Shown: positions 18,069-27,164 of the stretch, in pieces
How positions within the stretch are numbered: position 1 is the first letter of the stretch
Layout: each line of letters begins with the position of its first letter
Assembly: GCA_030834905.1 (NCBI GenBank)
Contig: JAUQWZ010000034.1
Location: 248,001 to 312,000, forward strand
Direction: 5' to 3'
DNA from: Aggregatilineales bacterium
GTDB taxonomy: Bacteria > Chloroflexota > Anaerolineae > Aggregatilineales > Phototrophicaceae
DNA length: 64,000 bases
Notes under the pieces: model-generated
Database searches by the model: none
Told to the model about the DNA's origin: nothing
Seen by the model: only the letters and a program-made list of their open reading frames with translations
Translations under genes and position numbers: made by a program

Positions 18069-21000
18069 TTACCGTAGTGTGACCAGCCAGCGATGGACGT
18101 GAACGATGACCCCGCCATCGTGTACGTATAGGACGGGAATTACCGTCGTTTCCGAGGCAGGAAAGCGGATGGCATTGCCAAGCTGCTGGTTGTTCACGAA
18201 CACGCGCACTACGCCCAGATCGAGATCGCGTTCCAGACGCAGGCGCAGGTTGGTCGCGTTATCCGACCGCTGGCTGAACGTTTCCAGCGTTTCGCCAGAT
18301 CGCTGGCTCAAACGGATTCTGCCCGGCTCGGTGAGATTCACCTGCACACCGGCTGAGACGGCTGGATCGTCCGCCGATTGCAGCATCAGTCCGAAGTAAA
18401 CGGCGTCTTCAGCCAGCAGCGGCGGATTATGGACGACCAGCGACAGCTCGGCTTCGGTTTGTACGATGCGGCTGGCGGCATTGTTGCCGAAGGCGCTTTC
18501 CAGCAGGTCGGCTGATGGCGTGATCTGGATATCGCTGCCGCTGTCCACGAATGAACCCACGCCCAGACGCCAGGCTTCTCCGTCCTGTCCCGGCAGGAAT
18601 TGTTCTGTGTTCCACACCGGCGCGGGCTGATTAGCGGCGGCTGCCAGCAGATTCTGGTCGCCCTGAAGCCCCTGCGGCGGCAGCGTCGGCGACGGCGTAT
18701 ACGACGGAGATGCCGTCGGGGTCGGCGTGGGCGTCTCGGTCGGTGACGCGGTATAGGTGGCGGTGCTGGTATCGGTCGCGGTAGGCGAGCGCGTCAGCGT
18801 GATAGTCACGGTTCCGCGCGTCGGCAGTGCCGCCAGCGGTTCCAGCGGAGTCGCCGTCAGAACAGGAGTATCGGTCGGCGCTGGGGTACTGGTCATCGCT
18901 GGAGTCAGCGACCCGGCAAACACCTGTGTCGTCACCTGCGCGACCACCGCCTGGGCGGTGCTGTCGGTTGTGCTGTCGGCTTCTTCCGTATCGAGGCTGG
19001 CACCTGTCTCGCCCTCCGGCGGGCGGCTGAGAACCACTGCCGCCATTGCCACGATCAGCAGCACCGCCATCAGCGCCACGATCAGCGCGGGCGAAAAGCG
19101 GCGGCGTTCCTGCGGCTCGCGCCGTTCATACTGCGCTTCCAGTTCATCAGAGATGGTCACTTCCGGCACAACCTCATCGGTCACGCGCGGCACCGGTTCG
19201 CTGGTGGGCGGCGCGGGAAACTCCGGCGATTCCTCAGTCTGGCTGTACCACAGGCGATACAGCGGATAAACCGGGTGGCGGTCGATGAACATGGCGTTGA
19301 ACAGCTCATTGAAGCGCGCCAGCCGGGCGCTTCGGCGCATAGTCGGGTCGGTATGCACATTGACAAACGCCAGATAGGTATCGCGCCACTGGCGCAGAGT
19401 CGCGGCGTAGGCTTCGCCCAGCAGCCGCGTCGTCACGTCCACTTGAAGCTCATGAGCAGCGCCGAGCGCGCGCTCCGCCTGATCAGTGCGGCTTTCGACG
19501 ATTTGTGTCACCTGACGCGAGGCGGTATGCAGTTCGGCGGCGGCTTGCAGCAGTTCCATCAGCCAGGCGCGGTATCCCGTCAGCGTAATCTGCGCGCTCG
19601 CCTCGACCTCATCGACGGCGCGAACGGCGTTTTCCAGCTTAATGCCTGCCGCGCGGAATTCCCCATCCGACCAGTCGCGCACGCCCGCTTCGAGTTCGCG
19701 CAGGCTGTAGCTGCCCGCCGCCAGCAGCCGCGCCTGCGGGTTTTCCTCCAGCCCGCGCCGGACATGCTCCAGCGTGGGCAGCGCCTGCTTGCCGTTGACG
19801 GCGTTCAGCAGCCGGGCAGCCGCGGTCAAATCGCGCCGCCTCACAATGAATTCTTCCAGCGCATGGACAAGCGTATGGCGGGCTGCCGGTTCGCCGAGCG
19901 TCTTCATGGCGGCATCCTGCCAGAACAGCGCGTCATCCATTTCGTCATCGTGCGCGTCCAGCGCGCCCAGCAGCACGTAATTGGCAAACAGAATCCGTAC
20001 CGAGGCGGTGCTTTCGCGCGAGTAGGCTTCCACCAGCCCCTTGTTCATGGCGCGAAGATAGGTTTCCTTGCTTGGCATCTGAGCGTTGAAATTGTCGCGC
20101 GCGCCGATCTCATCCGGCGTATACAGCAGTTCCACACTTGCCAGCGTCGCTTTGGTGCGGGTCTGGTCGTTCACGCCGCCGCGTTCCAGCCAGTCGCGGG
20201 TGATCTGCGCCAGATCGCGCAGGCGGCGGGCAGCGTAACGCTCGCGGTCACTGCGCGCCGCCTCATACGCCTGAAGTCCAAGCCGTTCGGCATCGCTTAA
20301 GCGCCCCCGGTCGAAGTGTTCCCAGCCATCCGCCAGCGCCCGACCCAGTCCACCGTACAGCGCGTATCGTTCGACGTACTGAGCGTTGGTAATGACGGTG
20401 CGAAGCTGGTTGAGCCAGCCTGCCAGCGTCGGGCTAACCGTCCCCACGGCTTCGGTTGCCTTCGCCAGCCCGGTCATCGCGCCAATGCGGTTGCCCTGGA
20501 TGGTCGCTTCGGCAAAGGACGCCCACGCGCGCGAGGCGATCTTCAACCCGTTGACCATGCCAACCAGCATTTCGTCAAACATGCGCTCGGTGAACGGCTC
20601 CAGATCGTACTGCGACGTTTGCAGCCAGCTTTCGAGATCCGAACCATCCGCCGAGGGGATGTAGGTCTGGTACGTTCCCAGCAGTTCGTACAGGCTGTTG
20701 AGCAGCTTCTCGACGTTGTCCCAGGCGGGCGCGGCGGGCGCGATCTGGCGGCTGCTGTCCAGCGCCCCCAGCGCGTCACGCGGGCTTGCGGTCGCCTGCC
20801 TGCCGATAACGTGCATGTTGTCCGCCAGCGCCATTGCCGCGTTCAGGGCGCGTTCCAGCGCTGACAGCGGCAGCAGGTTATTAGGCAGCGTGTGCTGCGC
20901 CTGCGCCGATTCGAGCAGCGCGCTTAACGCCGTCAGTTGATCGACCACGCCGCGATAGCCGTCGCGCAGCCGCGCCATATCGACTGTAGCCGCCTCGGCA

Positions 21001-22409
21001 AGCCCATCCAGATGCTGGTTGATTTCGTCCAGCAGCCCGCGCGACTCCGAGACTTCAATGCCATCGTTCGCCAGCGCTTCCAGCGCCCGTTCAAGCCGGT
21101 ACAGGTTCGGACGCAGCAGCAGAATTTCCGGCACATGCGCCGAAATGCGTTCCGCCAGCAGCCATTGCAGGTAGCGCGGACGCTCTCTCTCAATGCCGTC
21201 AGTCAGCAGCGCCTGGGCGGCGGCGTGCGCGTCGCCAGCGAAGACGAAGCCGAACGCCTGCATGATGGCGGGCGGCGTCGGCTGGAGATCATTCGCTTCC
21301 AGCAGGCGCGCCCAGTCCAGCACCAGCGAGATCAGCAGCGACGACTCGCCGCGCGCGCGGGTTTGCAGTTCTTCCAGAACCGCGACCGCCCGCTTCCAGT
21401 TCGAGCTTTCCAGGTAGATACGCGCCGCATCCAGATCGGCGCCCACTTCCAGATCACTCAATCGCGCCAGGATCTCCTGCTCCGCCTGGCGCGCCGGCGG
21501 GAAACCGGGATCCATCGCTACTGCCGGCTCAAGCGTGCGCAGCAGCGCGTTCAGTTCATCCTTGCTCAGGTCGCGGCGCAGGCGTTCGTTCACGCGCCCC
21601 AGAATCGCATTTCGGTCGCGCTCCAGTGGATGGCGGTAATCATTCAGGTCTTTGCGCAACTCCGTCACCGACTTATAGCGTAGGCGTGGGTTAGGATGCG
21701 CTGCCGCGCTGACAATCGCCTGAAGCCGCGTGTGCAGGCGCTCGCTGTCGTCGCCAAAATCCAGACGAAATTCGTCCCCGGCATCGCGCGGCACATCCAT
21801 GCGGCTGCCGCCCGTCAGGATGAAATACAGCACTTCGCCCACCTGGAACACATCGGTCTGGCGGCTGATTCCCTGCGCCGTTACTTCATCACCTTCAAGA
21901 AAGACCGCGTTGCCCCAGTCAATGAGCTTGAGCGTGTAGTTTTCCCGATCCCAGAACAGATGCTTGGCGTCCACATCGTTGTAAACGATGTCGTGATTGT
22001 GGGCGCTCGCCAGCAGATCCAGCAGTCGTTCGACAATGACCAGCATTTCCAGTTCCGGCAGGCGTTCGCCCCGCGACGCCAGATCCAGCACCAGATCGGC
22101 GACGATCTGCCCCTCGGCGCGCTCCACGACAATATACTGGTGAGTCATGCCGCCCACCACGAACTGCCCCGCGCTCAGCAGTTCGGTCAGCGTCGGGTGA
22201 CCCGCCAGCCGAGACAGCGCCTTGCGTTCGTTCAGGATGCTGACCTCCTGACCGGAACGGATCGGCGGCGCGTCATTGGGCGCGGGGCGTTTGACCACCA
22301 CCGGGCGGTCATCGTCCTGCGTATCCACCGCGCGCAGCGTCTCGCCGGAACGTCCGCGCGGGTAAATGTAGTCGTAGCGGTAGCGGTTGTCGAACAGGCT
22401 GTCAGCCAT
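18069..22409 (-). CDS. Giant membrane protein with atypical protein kinase domain
   Basis: A 1446-residue protein from ATG 22409 (AAGGAG 8 bases upstream; an earlier in-frame ATG at 22538 lies inside an inverted repeat). Residues about 10-270 form a protein kinase-like fold: VVVKRP (Lys40) for the ATP lysine, a catalytic loop reading [12 protein letters not shown] instead of HRDxxxxN (Asp145 kept, Asn replaced by His150), and DWGN (Asp164) for DFG. About 800 residues of predominantly helical sequence follow, then one membrane helix (about 1106-1128), a Thr/Pro/Ser linker, and an extracytoplasmic beta-rich domain of about 190 residues resembling LamG/DUF1080-type folds ([19 protein letters not shown]). 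Kinase activity is uncertain; a transmembrane signalling role is inferred. Confidence 0.72.
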   Translation of the reverse strand: MADSLFDNRYRYDYIYPRGRSGETLRAVDTQDDDRPVVVKRPAPNDAPPIRSGQEVSILNERKALSRLAGHPTLTELLSAGQFVVGGMTHQYIVVERAEGQIVADLVLDLASRGERLPELEMLVIVERLLDLLASAHNHDIVYNDVDAKHLFWDRENYTLKLIDWGNAVFLEGDEVTAQGISRQTDVFQVGEVLYFILTGGSRMDVPRDAGDEFRLDFGDDSERLHTRLQAIVSAAAHPNPRLRYKSVTELRKDLNDYRHPLERDRNAILGRVNERLRRDLSKDELNALLRTLEPAVAMDPGFPPARQAEQEILARLSDLEVGADLDAARIYLESSNWKRAVAVLEELQTRARGESSLLISLVLDWARLLEANDLQPTPPAIMQAFGFVFAGDAHAAAQALLTDGIERERPRYLQWLLAERISAHVPEILLLRPNLYRLERALEALANDGIEVSESRGLLDEINQHLDGLAEAATVDMARLRDGYRGVVDQLTALSALLESAQAQHTLPNNLLPLSALERALNAAMALADNMHVIGRQATASPRDALGALDSSRQIAPAAPAWDNVEKLLNSLYELLGTYQTYIPSADGSDLESWLQTSQYDLEPFTERMFDEMLVGMVNGLKIASRAWASFAEATIQGNRIGAMTGLAKATEAVGTVSPTLAGWLNQLRTVITNAQYVERYALYGGLGRALADGWEHFDRGRLSDAERLGLQAYEAARSDRERYAARRLRDLAQITRDWLERGGVNDQTRTKATLASVELLYTPDEIGARDNFNAQMPSKETYLRAMNKGLVEAYSRESTASVRILFANYVLLGALDAHDDEMDDALFWQDAAMKTLGEPAARHTLVHALEEFIVRRRDLTAAARLLNAVNGKQALPTLEHVRRGLEENPQARLLAAGSYSLRELEAGVRDWSDGEFRAAGIKLENAVRAVDEVEASAQITLTGYRAWLMELLQAAAELHTASRQVTQIVESRTDQAERALGAAHELQVDVTTRLLGEAYAATLRQWRDTYLAFVNVHTDPTMRRSARLARFNELFNAMFIDRHPVYPLYRLWYSQTEESPEFPAPPTSEPVPRVTDEVVPEVTISDELEAQYERREPQERRRFSPALIVALMAVLLIVAMAAVVLSRPPEGETGASLDTEEADSTTDSTAQAVVAQVTTQVFAGSLTPAMTSTPAPTDTPVLTATPLEPLAALPTRGTVTITLTRSPTATDTSTATYTASPTETPTPTPTASPSYTPSPTLPPQGLQGDQNLLAAAANQPAPVWNTEQFLPGQDGEAWRLGVGSFVDSGSDIQITPSADLLESAFGNNAASRIVQTEAELSLVVHNPPLLAEDAVYFGLMLQSADDPAVSAGVQVNLTEPGRIRLSQRSGETLETFSQRSDNATNLRLRLERDLDLGVVRVFVNNQQLGNAIRFPASETTVIPVLYVHDGGVIVHVHRWLVTLR

Positions 22410-22492
22410 GCCATTATCTCCTTGGCGCTTAATTGTACGCACAGGCGCGGCTGGCGCAACGTTGATGATATGATTTGTAATGAAGAACATGG

Positions 22493-22614
22493 GTTGAAAG
22501 TCAAAAGTGGAAAGTCTAAAGTTAATAGAGATCGACAAATGGCACGATTCTATACAGTCACTGGCTGTTCAGCCGAAAGGTACTCTCTTGCACTTTTCAC
22601 TTTTGACTTTCAAC
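22493..22614. repeat. Inverted repeat made of GTNNAAA heptads
   Basis: Left arm 22493-22515 and right arm 22592-22614 are inverted copies matching at 22 of 23 positions. Both arms show a 7-base period (GTTGAAA, GTCAAAA, GTGGAAA, GTCTAAA). The element sits between the divergent kinase-like gene and dtd. It leaves about 77 bases of single-copy DNA in the middle, with TATACA (22551) and a small GGCT/AGCC hairpin after it. Confidence 0.7.
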
Positions 22615-22634
22615 TTTCAACTGGAACGTGTCCC

Positions 22635-23087
22635 ATGCGAATAGTATTGCAGCGCGTCCGGCGCGGAAGCGTCACAGTTGCAGAACGGATCACCGGCGCG
22701 GTCGATCTGGGGTTCGTGGCGCTGGTCGGCGTTACCCACGACGACACCCAGGCTCAAGCCGAACTGCTTGCCCGGAAAACCGCCAATCTGCGCGTCTTCG
22801 AGGACGATCAGGGCAAGATGAATCTATCGGCGCTGGAGACGGGCGCGGGCATCCTGGTTGTCTCGCAGTTCACCCTGCATGCCGACACACGGAAAGGACG
22901 GCGACCCAGCTTTATCCATGCCGCGCCGCCGGAAATCGCTTCGCCGCTGGTGGATTATTACGCCGAACGCCTGCGCGTCGAGGGCATCCAGCGGGTAGAA
23001 ATGGGCGTCTTCGGCGCGATGATGCTGGTGGAAATCCTCAACGATGGTCCCGTGACCATTCTGCTGGATTCGGCGGCGCTTGAGTAG
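22635..23087 (+). CDS. dtd: D-aminoacyl-tRNA deacylase
   Basis: Hydrolyses D-amino acids mischarged onto tRNA, and glycine from tRNA-Ala, protecting translation. The 150-residue length is that of the family. The signature [12 protein letters not shown] (Ser77, Gln78, Phe79, Thr80) supplies the substrate pocket, and [10 protein letters not shown] near residues 136-145 carries the Gly-cisPro motif (G138, P139) that rejects L-amino acids. The N-terminus [15 protein letters not shown] is canonical. It begins just past the heptad inverted repeat, with a weak GGAACG Shine-Dalgarno sequence. A longer frame upstream overlaps the antisense of the kinase-like gene and is not real. Confidence 0.95.
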   Translation: MRIVLQRVRRGSVTVAERITGAVDLGFVALVGVTHDDTQAQAELLARKTANLRVFEDDQGKMNLSALETGAGILVVSQFTLHADTRKGRRPSFIHAAPPEIASPLVDYYAERLRVEGIQRVEMGVFGAMMLVEILNDGPVTILLDSAALE

Positions 23088-23204
23088 CCAAAACTAACGC
23101 GGCTCTTGCGTAATTCTGGGTTAATTCTTACGCACTTGATGTATGATGGTGGGACTTCTGGATTCTTCCCCGCCCTATGGGCACAGACAATAGACAGGTG
23201 AGCC

Positions 23205-24014
23205 ATGTTTGAACGGACGATTGCGAATCTGATGCACGCCAACCCCGAGATGCGATTTGAAGCCGCGCGCAACCTGGGCGACTACCGCGATGATCGGGCG
23301 GTGCAGCCATTGATTGAGGCGCTGCCCGACGACAACCCGAAGGTGCAGTATGCTGCCTTCTCGGCGCTGGTCAAGATCGGCTCATCGGAAGCAGCCCACC
23401 CGATCATCGACTCGCTGCTCGCCAGCCCGAACAGCCGCGTGTGGGATCTGCTGAAGCTGAACATCGGGATGCGCCTGCGCAATGGTCTGCTCGACATGAT
23501 CAATCGTGGCGATGAGCAGATTATCGGGCGGCTGAACGACGCGATGGACAATCAGCAGTACGACGAGCAGCAGCGGGCATTTCTCCTGCGAATGCTCGGA
23601 CGCAGCACCGATGACCGCCACGTCGAGCCGCTGATCGATACGCTGATCCGCGAGTCGCAGGTTTTGCAGGGCGCGGCAGCAGAAGCGCTCGGCTGGATTG
23701 GCGATAATCGCGCCGTCGCGCCGCTGCTGCTGTTTCTGAGCGAAGGCGAGCCGAGCGACGCGCTGCGCGAGCTGGCGGCGGAAGCACTCGGTCGCATTGG
23801 CGATAACAGCGCCGTTCAGCCGCTGATCGCCGCGCTCGAAGACTCGAATGAGTGGGTGCGCCGCGCCGCCGCCGAAGGGCTGGGTCTGATTGGCGACCGC
23901 GCCGCCATCGAGCCGCTGGCAGCGCATCTGCGCGACGAATCGACAGTGGTGCAGGATGCCGCCTTCGACGCGCTCAAGCGGCTCAGCCTCGACGGCGAAA
24001 ACCTGGTGTACTAA
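23205..24014 (+). CDS. HEAT-repeat (PBS lyase-type) protein
   Basis: Protein of 269 residues built of about 30-residue helical pairs. Clear PBS-lyase/HEAT repeats are AARNLGDYRDDRAVQPLIEAL, AAEALGWIGDNRAVAPLLLFL, AAEALGRIGDNSAVQPLIAAL and AAEGLGLIGDRAAIEPLAAHL. A less regular central stretch (about 75-135) separates the first two repeats from the rest. No enzymatic motif is seen, so a protein-protein scaffold is the usual expectation. AGGTGAG before the ATG is the likely ribosome-binding site, and a TATGAT -10-like sequence lies at 23140. A perfect intrinsic terminator follows at 24035. Confidence 0.85.
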   Translation: MFERTIANLMHANPEMRFEAARNLGDYRDDRAVQPLIEALPDDNPKVQYAAFSALVKIGSSEAAHPIIDSLLASPNSRVWDLLKLNIGMRLRNGLLDMINRGDEQIIGRLNDAMDNQQYDEQQRAFLLRMLGRSTDDRHVEPLIDTLIRESQVLQGAAAEALGWIGDNRAVAPLLLFLSEGEPSDALRELAAEALGRIGDNSAVQPLIAALEDSNEWVRRAAAEGLGLIGDRAAIEPLAAHLRDESTVVQDAAFDALKRLSLDGENLVY

Positions 24015-24034
24015 GCCGTAATCAGAAATGCCCG

Positions 24035-24063
24035 ACGCCCGTGTATAATTCACGGGCGTTTTT
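24035..24063 (+). terminator. Intrinsic terminator with a promoter-like loop
   Basis: Perfect 9-bp stem ACGCCCGTG/CACGGGCGT, 7-base loop TATAATT and five T residues at 24059-24063, starting 20 bases after the HEAT gene stop. The loop contains a consensus -10 TATAAT (24044-24049), 31 bases upstream of the next gene, so the same bases may end one transcript and start another. Confidence 0.85.
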
Positions 24064-24079
24064 GATTCGGATAGAGTCT

Positions 24080-25486
24080 GTGAAATTCAGCGCCGCGTCC
24101 TTCTCCATATTCGTTCTGGCACTGCTGCTGGCTGCCTGCGCCCCGTCGCAGGAGGCGCAGACCTTCCGCGCCACGCCTGTCGCCCAGCGTGCCACCGCGC
24201 CGGTTTACACGGCGACTTTCACCATCACGCCTTCGCTCACCCACACGCCGACGCCAACGCTCACCCCGTCACCAACGCTGACCGATACGCCGACGGTGAC
24301 ACCCTCGCTCACCCAAACGCCGACCCTGACACCGACGCAGCCGCTGTATACCCTCACGCCGCCATCATCTGAAGGCGCGCCCCTGGCGTTCTCCGGCGCA
24401 ACGCCGTTCCTTTCAGCGACCGATGGCTGGTCATGCGGCGACTTCCCCTGTGAGGACGACATCAGCGGCTTCATGCGGCGGATACAGGTTCCCGAAGGCT
24501 ACCGCCTGGAAGCCTACGGGCGCTTTCCCGGTCAGGTCATGCAGATTGCGGTTGGTCCCGACGACCGGCTGTATGCCACAGTGCTGGAGCATGGCACGCG
24601 CGGCGGCGCGGTTTACGCGCTGGCATCGGGCGGCGAAGCGGAGCGTTACAGCGGCGATTTCGTCTCGCCAATCGGACTCGCCTTTCAGCCGGGGACGGAC
24701 GTGCTCTACGTGAGCGCCCGCGTGAGCCTCGACCAGGGCGGCGGGCTGTGGCGCGTGCCTTCCGGCGGGGGAACGCCAGAGCCAGTGATCACCGATCTAC
24801 CCTGCTGCTTTATGGAGATCGACAACCAGCCCAACGGCATCGTCTTTGGTCGCGACGGCTATCTCTACCTGGGCATTGGCGCGCTGACCGACCATGCCGA
24901 GCCATCCGATCCCTCGCGGATGCGCAACGAAGAAGTTCAGCCCCTTGAAGCCTCTATCCTGCGGATACAACCGCACACCGGCGAGATCGCCGTTTATGCC
25001 GCCGGGCTGCGCAACCCCTACGATTTGACCTTCACCAGCGACGGACAGCTTTACGCATCCGACAGCGGCTTGCTCACCGGCGAAGGCGACCGGCTGCTGG
25101 CAGTCACTGAAGGGGCGCACCTGGGCTGGCCCTACTGGAACGCGCGCGGCTGTGACGGCTGCCCGCCCGCGCCGCCGCGTCTGGAAATCACGCCCGATCT
25201 GTACACGTTTCCGCCCTATACCCTGCCGCGCGGCATCGTCGCCTACACCGGAATCCAGTTTCCACGCAGCCAGTTCGATGTGCTGTTCGCCGCCCTCTGG
25301 AACGGCGTCGAAGGCGGTCAGCAGATCGCGCGCATCGCCCCGCAGGACATTGGCGAGAACTACACGCCGGAGCCGTTTGTCACCGGGCTAATCCGTCCGG
25401 TAGACGTGGCGATTGCGCCCGATGGCAGCCTGCTGATCGCCGATTACGTCTACGGGCATATCTGGCGGGTGGTCTATGCGGGGTAG
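24080..25486 (+). CDS. Lipoprotein with sugar-dehydrogenase-like beta-propeller
   Basis: Surface lipoprotein of 468 residues from GTG 24080. The signal ends in the lipobox LLLAACAPS (Cys about residue 20). About 65 residues of Thr/Pro-rich linker follow (repeated TPTLTPSP-type units), then a beta-propeller of the glucose/sorbosone dehydrogenase (PQQ-type) superfamily: GYRLEAYGRFPGQVMQIAVGPD, NQPNGIVFGRDGYLYLGIG, AAGLRNPYDLTFTSDGQLYASDSG, HLGWPYW and RPVDVAIAPDGSLLIADY. Four cysteines occur in two pairs. Whether PQQ is bound is not shown. It is transcribed just downstream of the HEAT gene terminator. The upstream continuation of the frame overlaps the HEAT gene and is not supported. Confidence 0.83.
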   Translation: MKFSAASFSIFVLALLLAACAPSQEAQTFRATPVAQRATAPVYTATFTITPSLTHTPTPTLTPSPTLTDTPTVTPSLTQTPTLTPTQPLYTLTPPSSEGAPLAFSGATPFLSATDGWSCGDFPCEDDISGFMRRIQVPEGYRLEAYGRFPGQVMQIAVGPDDRLYATVLEHGTRGGAVYALASGGEAERYSGDFVSPIGLAFQPGTDVLYVSARVSLDQGGGLWRVPSGGGTPEPVITDLPCCFMEIDNQPNGIVFGRDGYLYLGIGALTDHAEPSDPSRMRNEEVQPLEASILRIQPHTGEIAVYAAGLRNPYDLTFTSDGQLYASDSGLLTGEGDRLLAVTEGAHLGWPYWNARGCDGCPPAPPRLEITPDLYTFPPYTLPRGIVAYTGIQFPRSQFDVLFAALWNGVEGGQQIARIAPQDIGENYTPEPFVTGLIRPVDVAIAPDGSLLIADYVYGHIWRVVYAG

Positions 25487-25526
25487 ACGATAACAAATGT
25501 CACAATCCACGATATAACCATCGGCT

Positions 25527-25556
25527 TTGCGGTACTTCCTGAAAATAGGGTAATCT
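25527..25556 (+). promoter_or_regulatory. Candidate promoter of the aldo/keto reductase gene
   Basis: TTGCGG (25527-25532), 18-base spacer, TAATCT (25551-25556), 37 bases before the ATG, which has AAAGGA in front of it. Confidence 0.35.
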
Positions 25557-25593
25557 CGCCACAGTATCGAACGCAGACGAAAGGAATCATCTG

Positions 25594-26562
25594 ATGGAAT
25601 ATACACAGCTAGGGCGCACCGGTCTGAAGGTCAGCCGCCTATGCCTGGGAACGATGAACTTCGGTCCCCTGACCGAAGAACCGGACAGCTATAAGATCAT
25701 GGATCACGCGCTCGACCAGGGTATCAACTTCTTCGACACCGCCAATGTCTACGGCTGGAAGAAGGGCGAGGGCGTCACCGAGCAGATCGTCGGGCGCTGG
25801 TGGGCGCAGGGCGGCGGGCGGCGCGAAAAAGTCGTCATCGCCACCAAAGTTTACGGCGTCATGGGCGATTGGCCCAACGAAAGCCGCCTGTCGGCGCTCA
25901 ATATCAAGCGCGCCTGCGAAGCCAGCCTCAAACGCCTGCAAACCGATTACATCGACCTCTACCAGATGCACCACGTTGACCGCAACACACCCTGGGAAGA
26001 AATCTGGCAGGCGATGGAACAGTTGGTTCAGGAAGGCAAGGTTATTTACGTCGGCAGCAGCAATTTCGCCGGATGGCATATCACGATGGCGAATGAAATT
26101 GCCAAACAGCGCCATTTTCTTGGATTAGTGAGCGAACAGAGCCTTTACAGCCTGAACGACCGGATGATCGAGCTGGAAGTCGTGCCCGCCTGCCAGCATT
26201 ACGGCGTCGGCATCATCCCCTGGAGTCCGCTGTCGGGCGGCTTGCTTGGCGGCATCCTCGAAAAAGAGGGCAAGCGCCGCTTGAACGACGATACCCAGAA
26301 GAAGCTCGACCAGCGCCGTGATCGCGTCGAACGCTATGAGGCGTACTGCAAGGAAATCGGCGAACACCCCGCCGACGTGGCGCTGGCATGGCTGCTGCAC
26401 CAACCCGCCGTCACCGCGCCGATCATCGGACCGCGCACGATGGAGCAGTTCGAGGGCAATCTGCACTCGCTGGACATCAAGCTGACCGAAGATCAGTTGA
26501 AGAAGCTGGATGAAATCTGGCCCGGTCCCGGCGGCACCGCGCCGGAAGCGTATGCGTGGTAG
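25594..26562 (+). CDS. Aldo/keto reductase
   Basis: NADPH-dependent carbonyl reductase with TIM-barrel fold, 322 residues. The full catalytic tetrad is readable: Asp48 and Tyr53 (FFDTANVYG), Lys85 (VIATKVYG) and His126 (LYQMHHVD). The cofactor end is present as GIIPWSPLSGGLLGG and IIGPRTMEQFEGNL. It is of the subgroup related to potassium channel beta subunits and general stress reductases. The physiological substrate is unknown. Single gene; downstream lies a GTAGGGG-type palindrome (26594-26622), then the terminator of the convergent FmdB-like gene. Confidence 0.93.
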   Translation: MEYTQLGRTGLKVSRLCLGTMNFGPLTEEPDSYKIMDHALDQGINFFDTANVYGWKKGEGVTEQIVGRWWAQGGGRREKVVIATKVYGVMGDWPNESRLSALNIKRACEASLKRLQTDYIDLYQMHHVDRNTPWEEIWQAMEQLVQEGKVIYVGSSNFAGWHITMANEIAKQRHFLGLVSEQSLYSLNDRMIELEVVPACQHYGVGIIPWSPLSGGLLGGILEKEGKRRLNDDTQKKLDQRRDRVERYEAYCKEIGEHPADVALAWLLHQPAVTAPIIGPRTMEQFEGNLHSLDIKLTEDQLKKLDEIWPGPGGTAPEAYAW

Positions 26563-26593
26563 GGATAGCCTGAATTACGCGAAGTATGATCAC

Positions 26594-26620
26594 GTAGGGG
26601 GCGAGGCGCTGCCTTGCCCC
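26594..26620. repeat. GTAGGGG-type intergenic palindrome
   Basis: GTAGGGGGCGAGGC followed by a GCCTTGCCCC arm, an imperfect hairpin of the family also seen at 27107, 37029, 50584 and 57421. It lies just after the aldo/keto reductase stop. Confidence 0.6.
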
Positions 26621-26626
26621 GGAATC

Positions 26627-26650
26627 AAAAAACCCACCTGTTCAGTGGGC
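26627..26650 (-). terminator. Intrinsic terminator of the FmdB-like gene
   Basis: On the minus strand a stem CCCAC/GTGGG with a 7-base loop is followed by six T (A-run 26627-26632 on the plus strand), about 27 bases after the stop codon. Confidence 0.8.
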
Positions 26651-26676
26651 TTGTAGAGTTATACCGAGAGTTCGTC

Positions 26677-26979
26677 TTAGTCCGCAGCCGCGCCAGCCAC
26701 AGCCGTCGTCTCTTTGGGGACTTCCTTCACGGCAGGTTTGTCGGCGCTCTTGTCCCCGTTTTCGGCGCTGTGCTTGGACACGCCATTCACGCTGGATTTG
26801 GAGGCGTTCTTGCTGTCATTCACGTAGAAACCAGATCCCTTGAAGATGACGCCCGCAGCCTGCACGATACGAACCACATGCTGACCGCTTTCGGGATCAA
26901 CCGTCAGCGGATCATCCGAAAATTTCTGGCGGTAGTCAAAGGTAGTTCCATCTTCACGGCGATATGTATAGACAGGCAT
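26677..26979 (-). CDS. FmdB-like protein lacking the zinc-ribbon cysteines
   Basis: Small protein of 100 residues. The first 55 align by eye to the FmdB putative regulatory zinc-ribbon family: start MPVYTYRREDG, middle FSDDPLTVDPESG and end AAGVIFKGSGFYVND. In the family the positions read YRCEDCG and CPECG. Here there is no cysteine at all (RREDG and DPESG), so zinc cannot be bound in the usual way. The C-terminal 45 residues are low-complexity Lys/Ser/Ala/Glu. Function of the family is unclear (described as regulatory). Single gene with its own intrinsic terminator. Confidence 0.8.
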   Translation of the reverse strand: MPVYTYRREDGTTFDYRQKFSDDPLTVDPESGQHVVRIVQAAGVIFKGSGFYVNDSKNASKSSVNGVSKHSAENGDKSADKPAVKEVPKETTAVAGAAAD

Positions 26980-27106
26980 AGCTGCTTACCTCACAAGGCA
27001 TTATTTTTGTTGATTAGAAAGCCATATTCTATTACAGCACAGTTTTGTAAAAAGTCCATTAGCGAATCGATCTGTTTTTGATAGAACCCCTCAGGCAGCA
27101 CCGCCC

Positions 27107-27134
27107 GTAGGGGCGCATCATGCTTGCGCCCCTT
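27107..27134. repeat. GTAGGGG-type palindrome
   Basis: GTAGGGGCGCA and TGCGCCCC form an 8-bp perfect stem with a 7-base loop, 31 bases beyond the stop of tal-pgi. It may double as a transcript end. Confidence 0.6.
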
Positions 27135-27164
27135 TCGGACAACTTGCGAATATTCAGCCAGGCT

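Noticed and set aside
19275..20300. Long open frame on the plus strand opposite the giant kinase-like gene
   Set aside because: It is antisense to a well-supported gene, has His/Gln/Arg-rich unnatural composition, and lacks recognisable motifs; typical of high-G+C shadow frames. The same holds for 2372-3256, 46200-47852 and 37062-38336 on the plus strand.
23852..24079. N-terminal extension of the lipoprotein gene over the HEAT gene
   Set aside because: It overlaps a real gene in another frame and a terminator, and the lipoprotein signal begins at GTG 24080.
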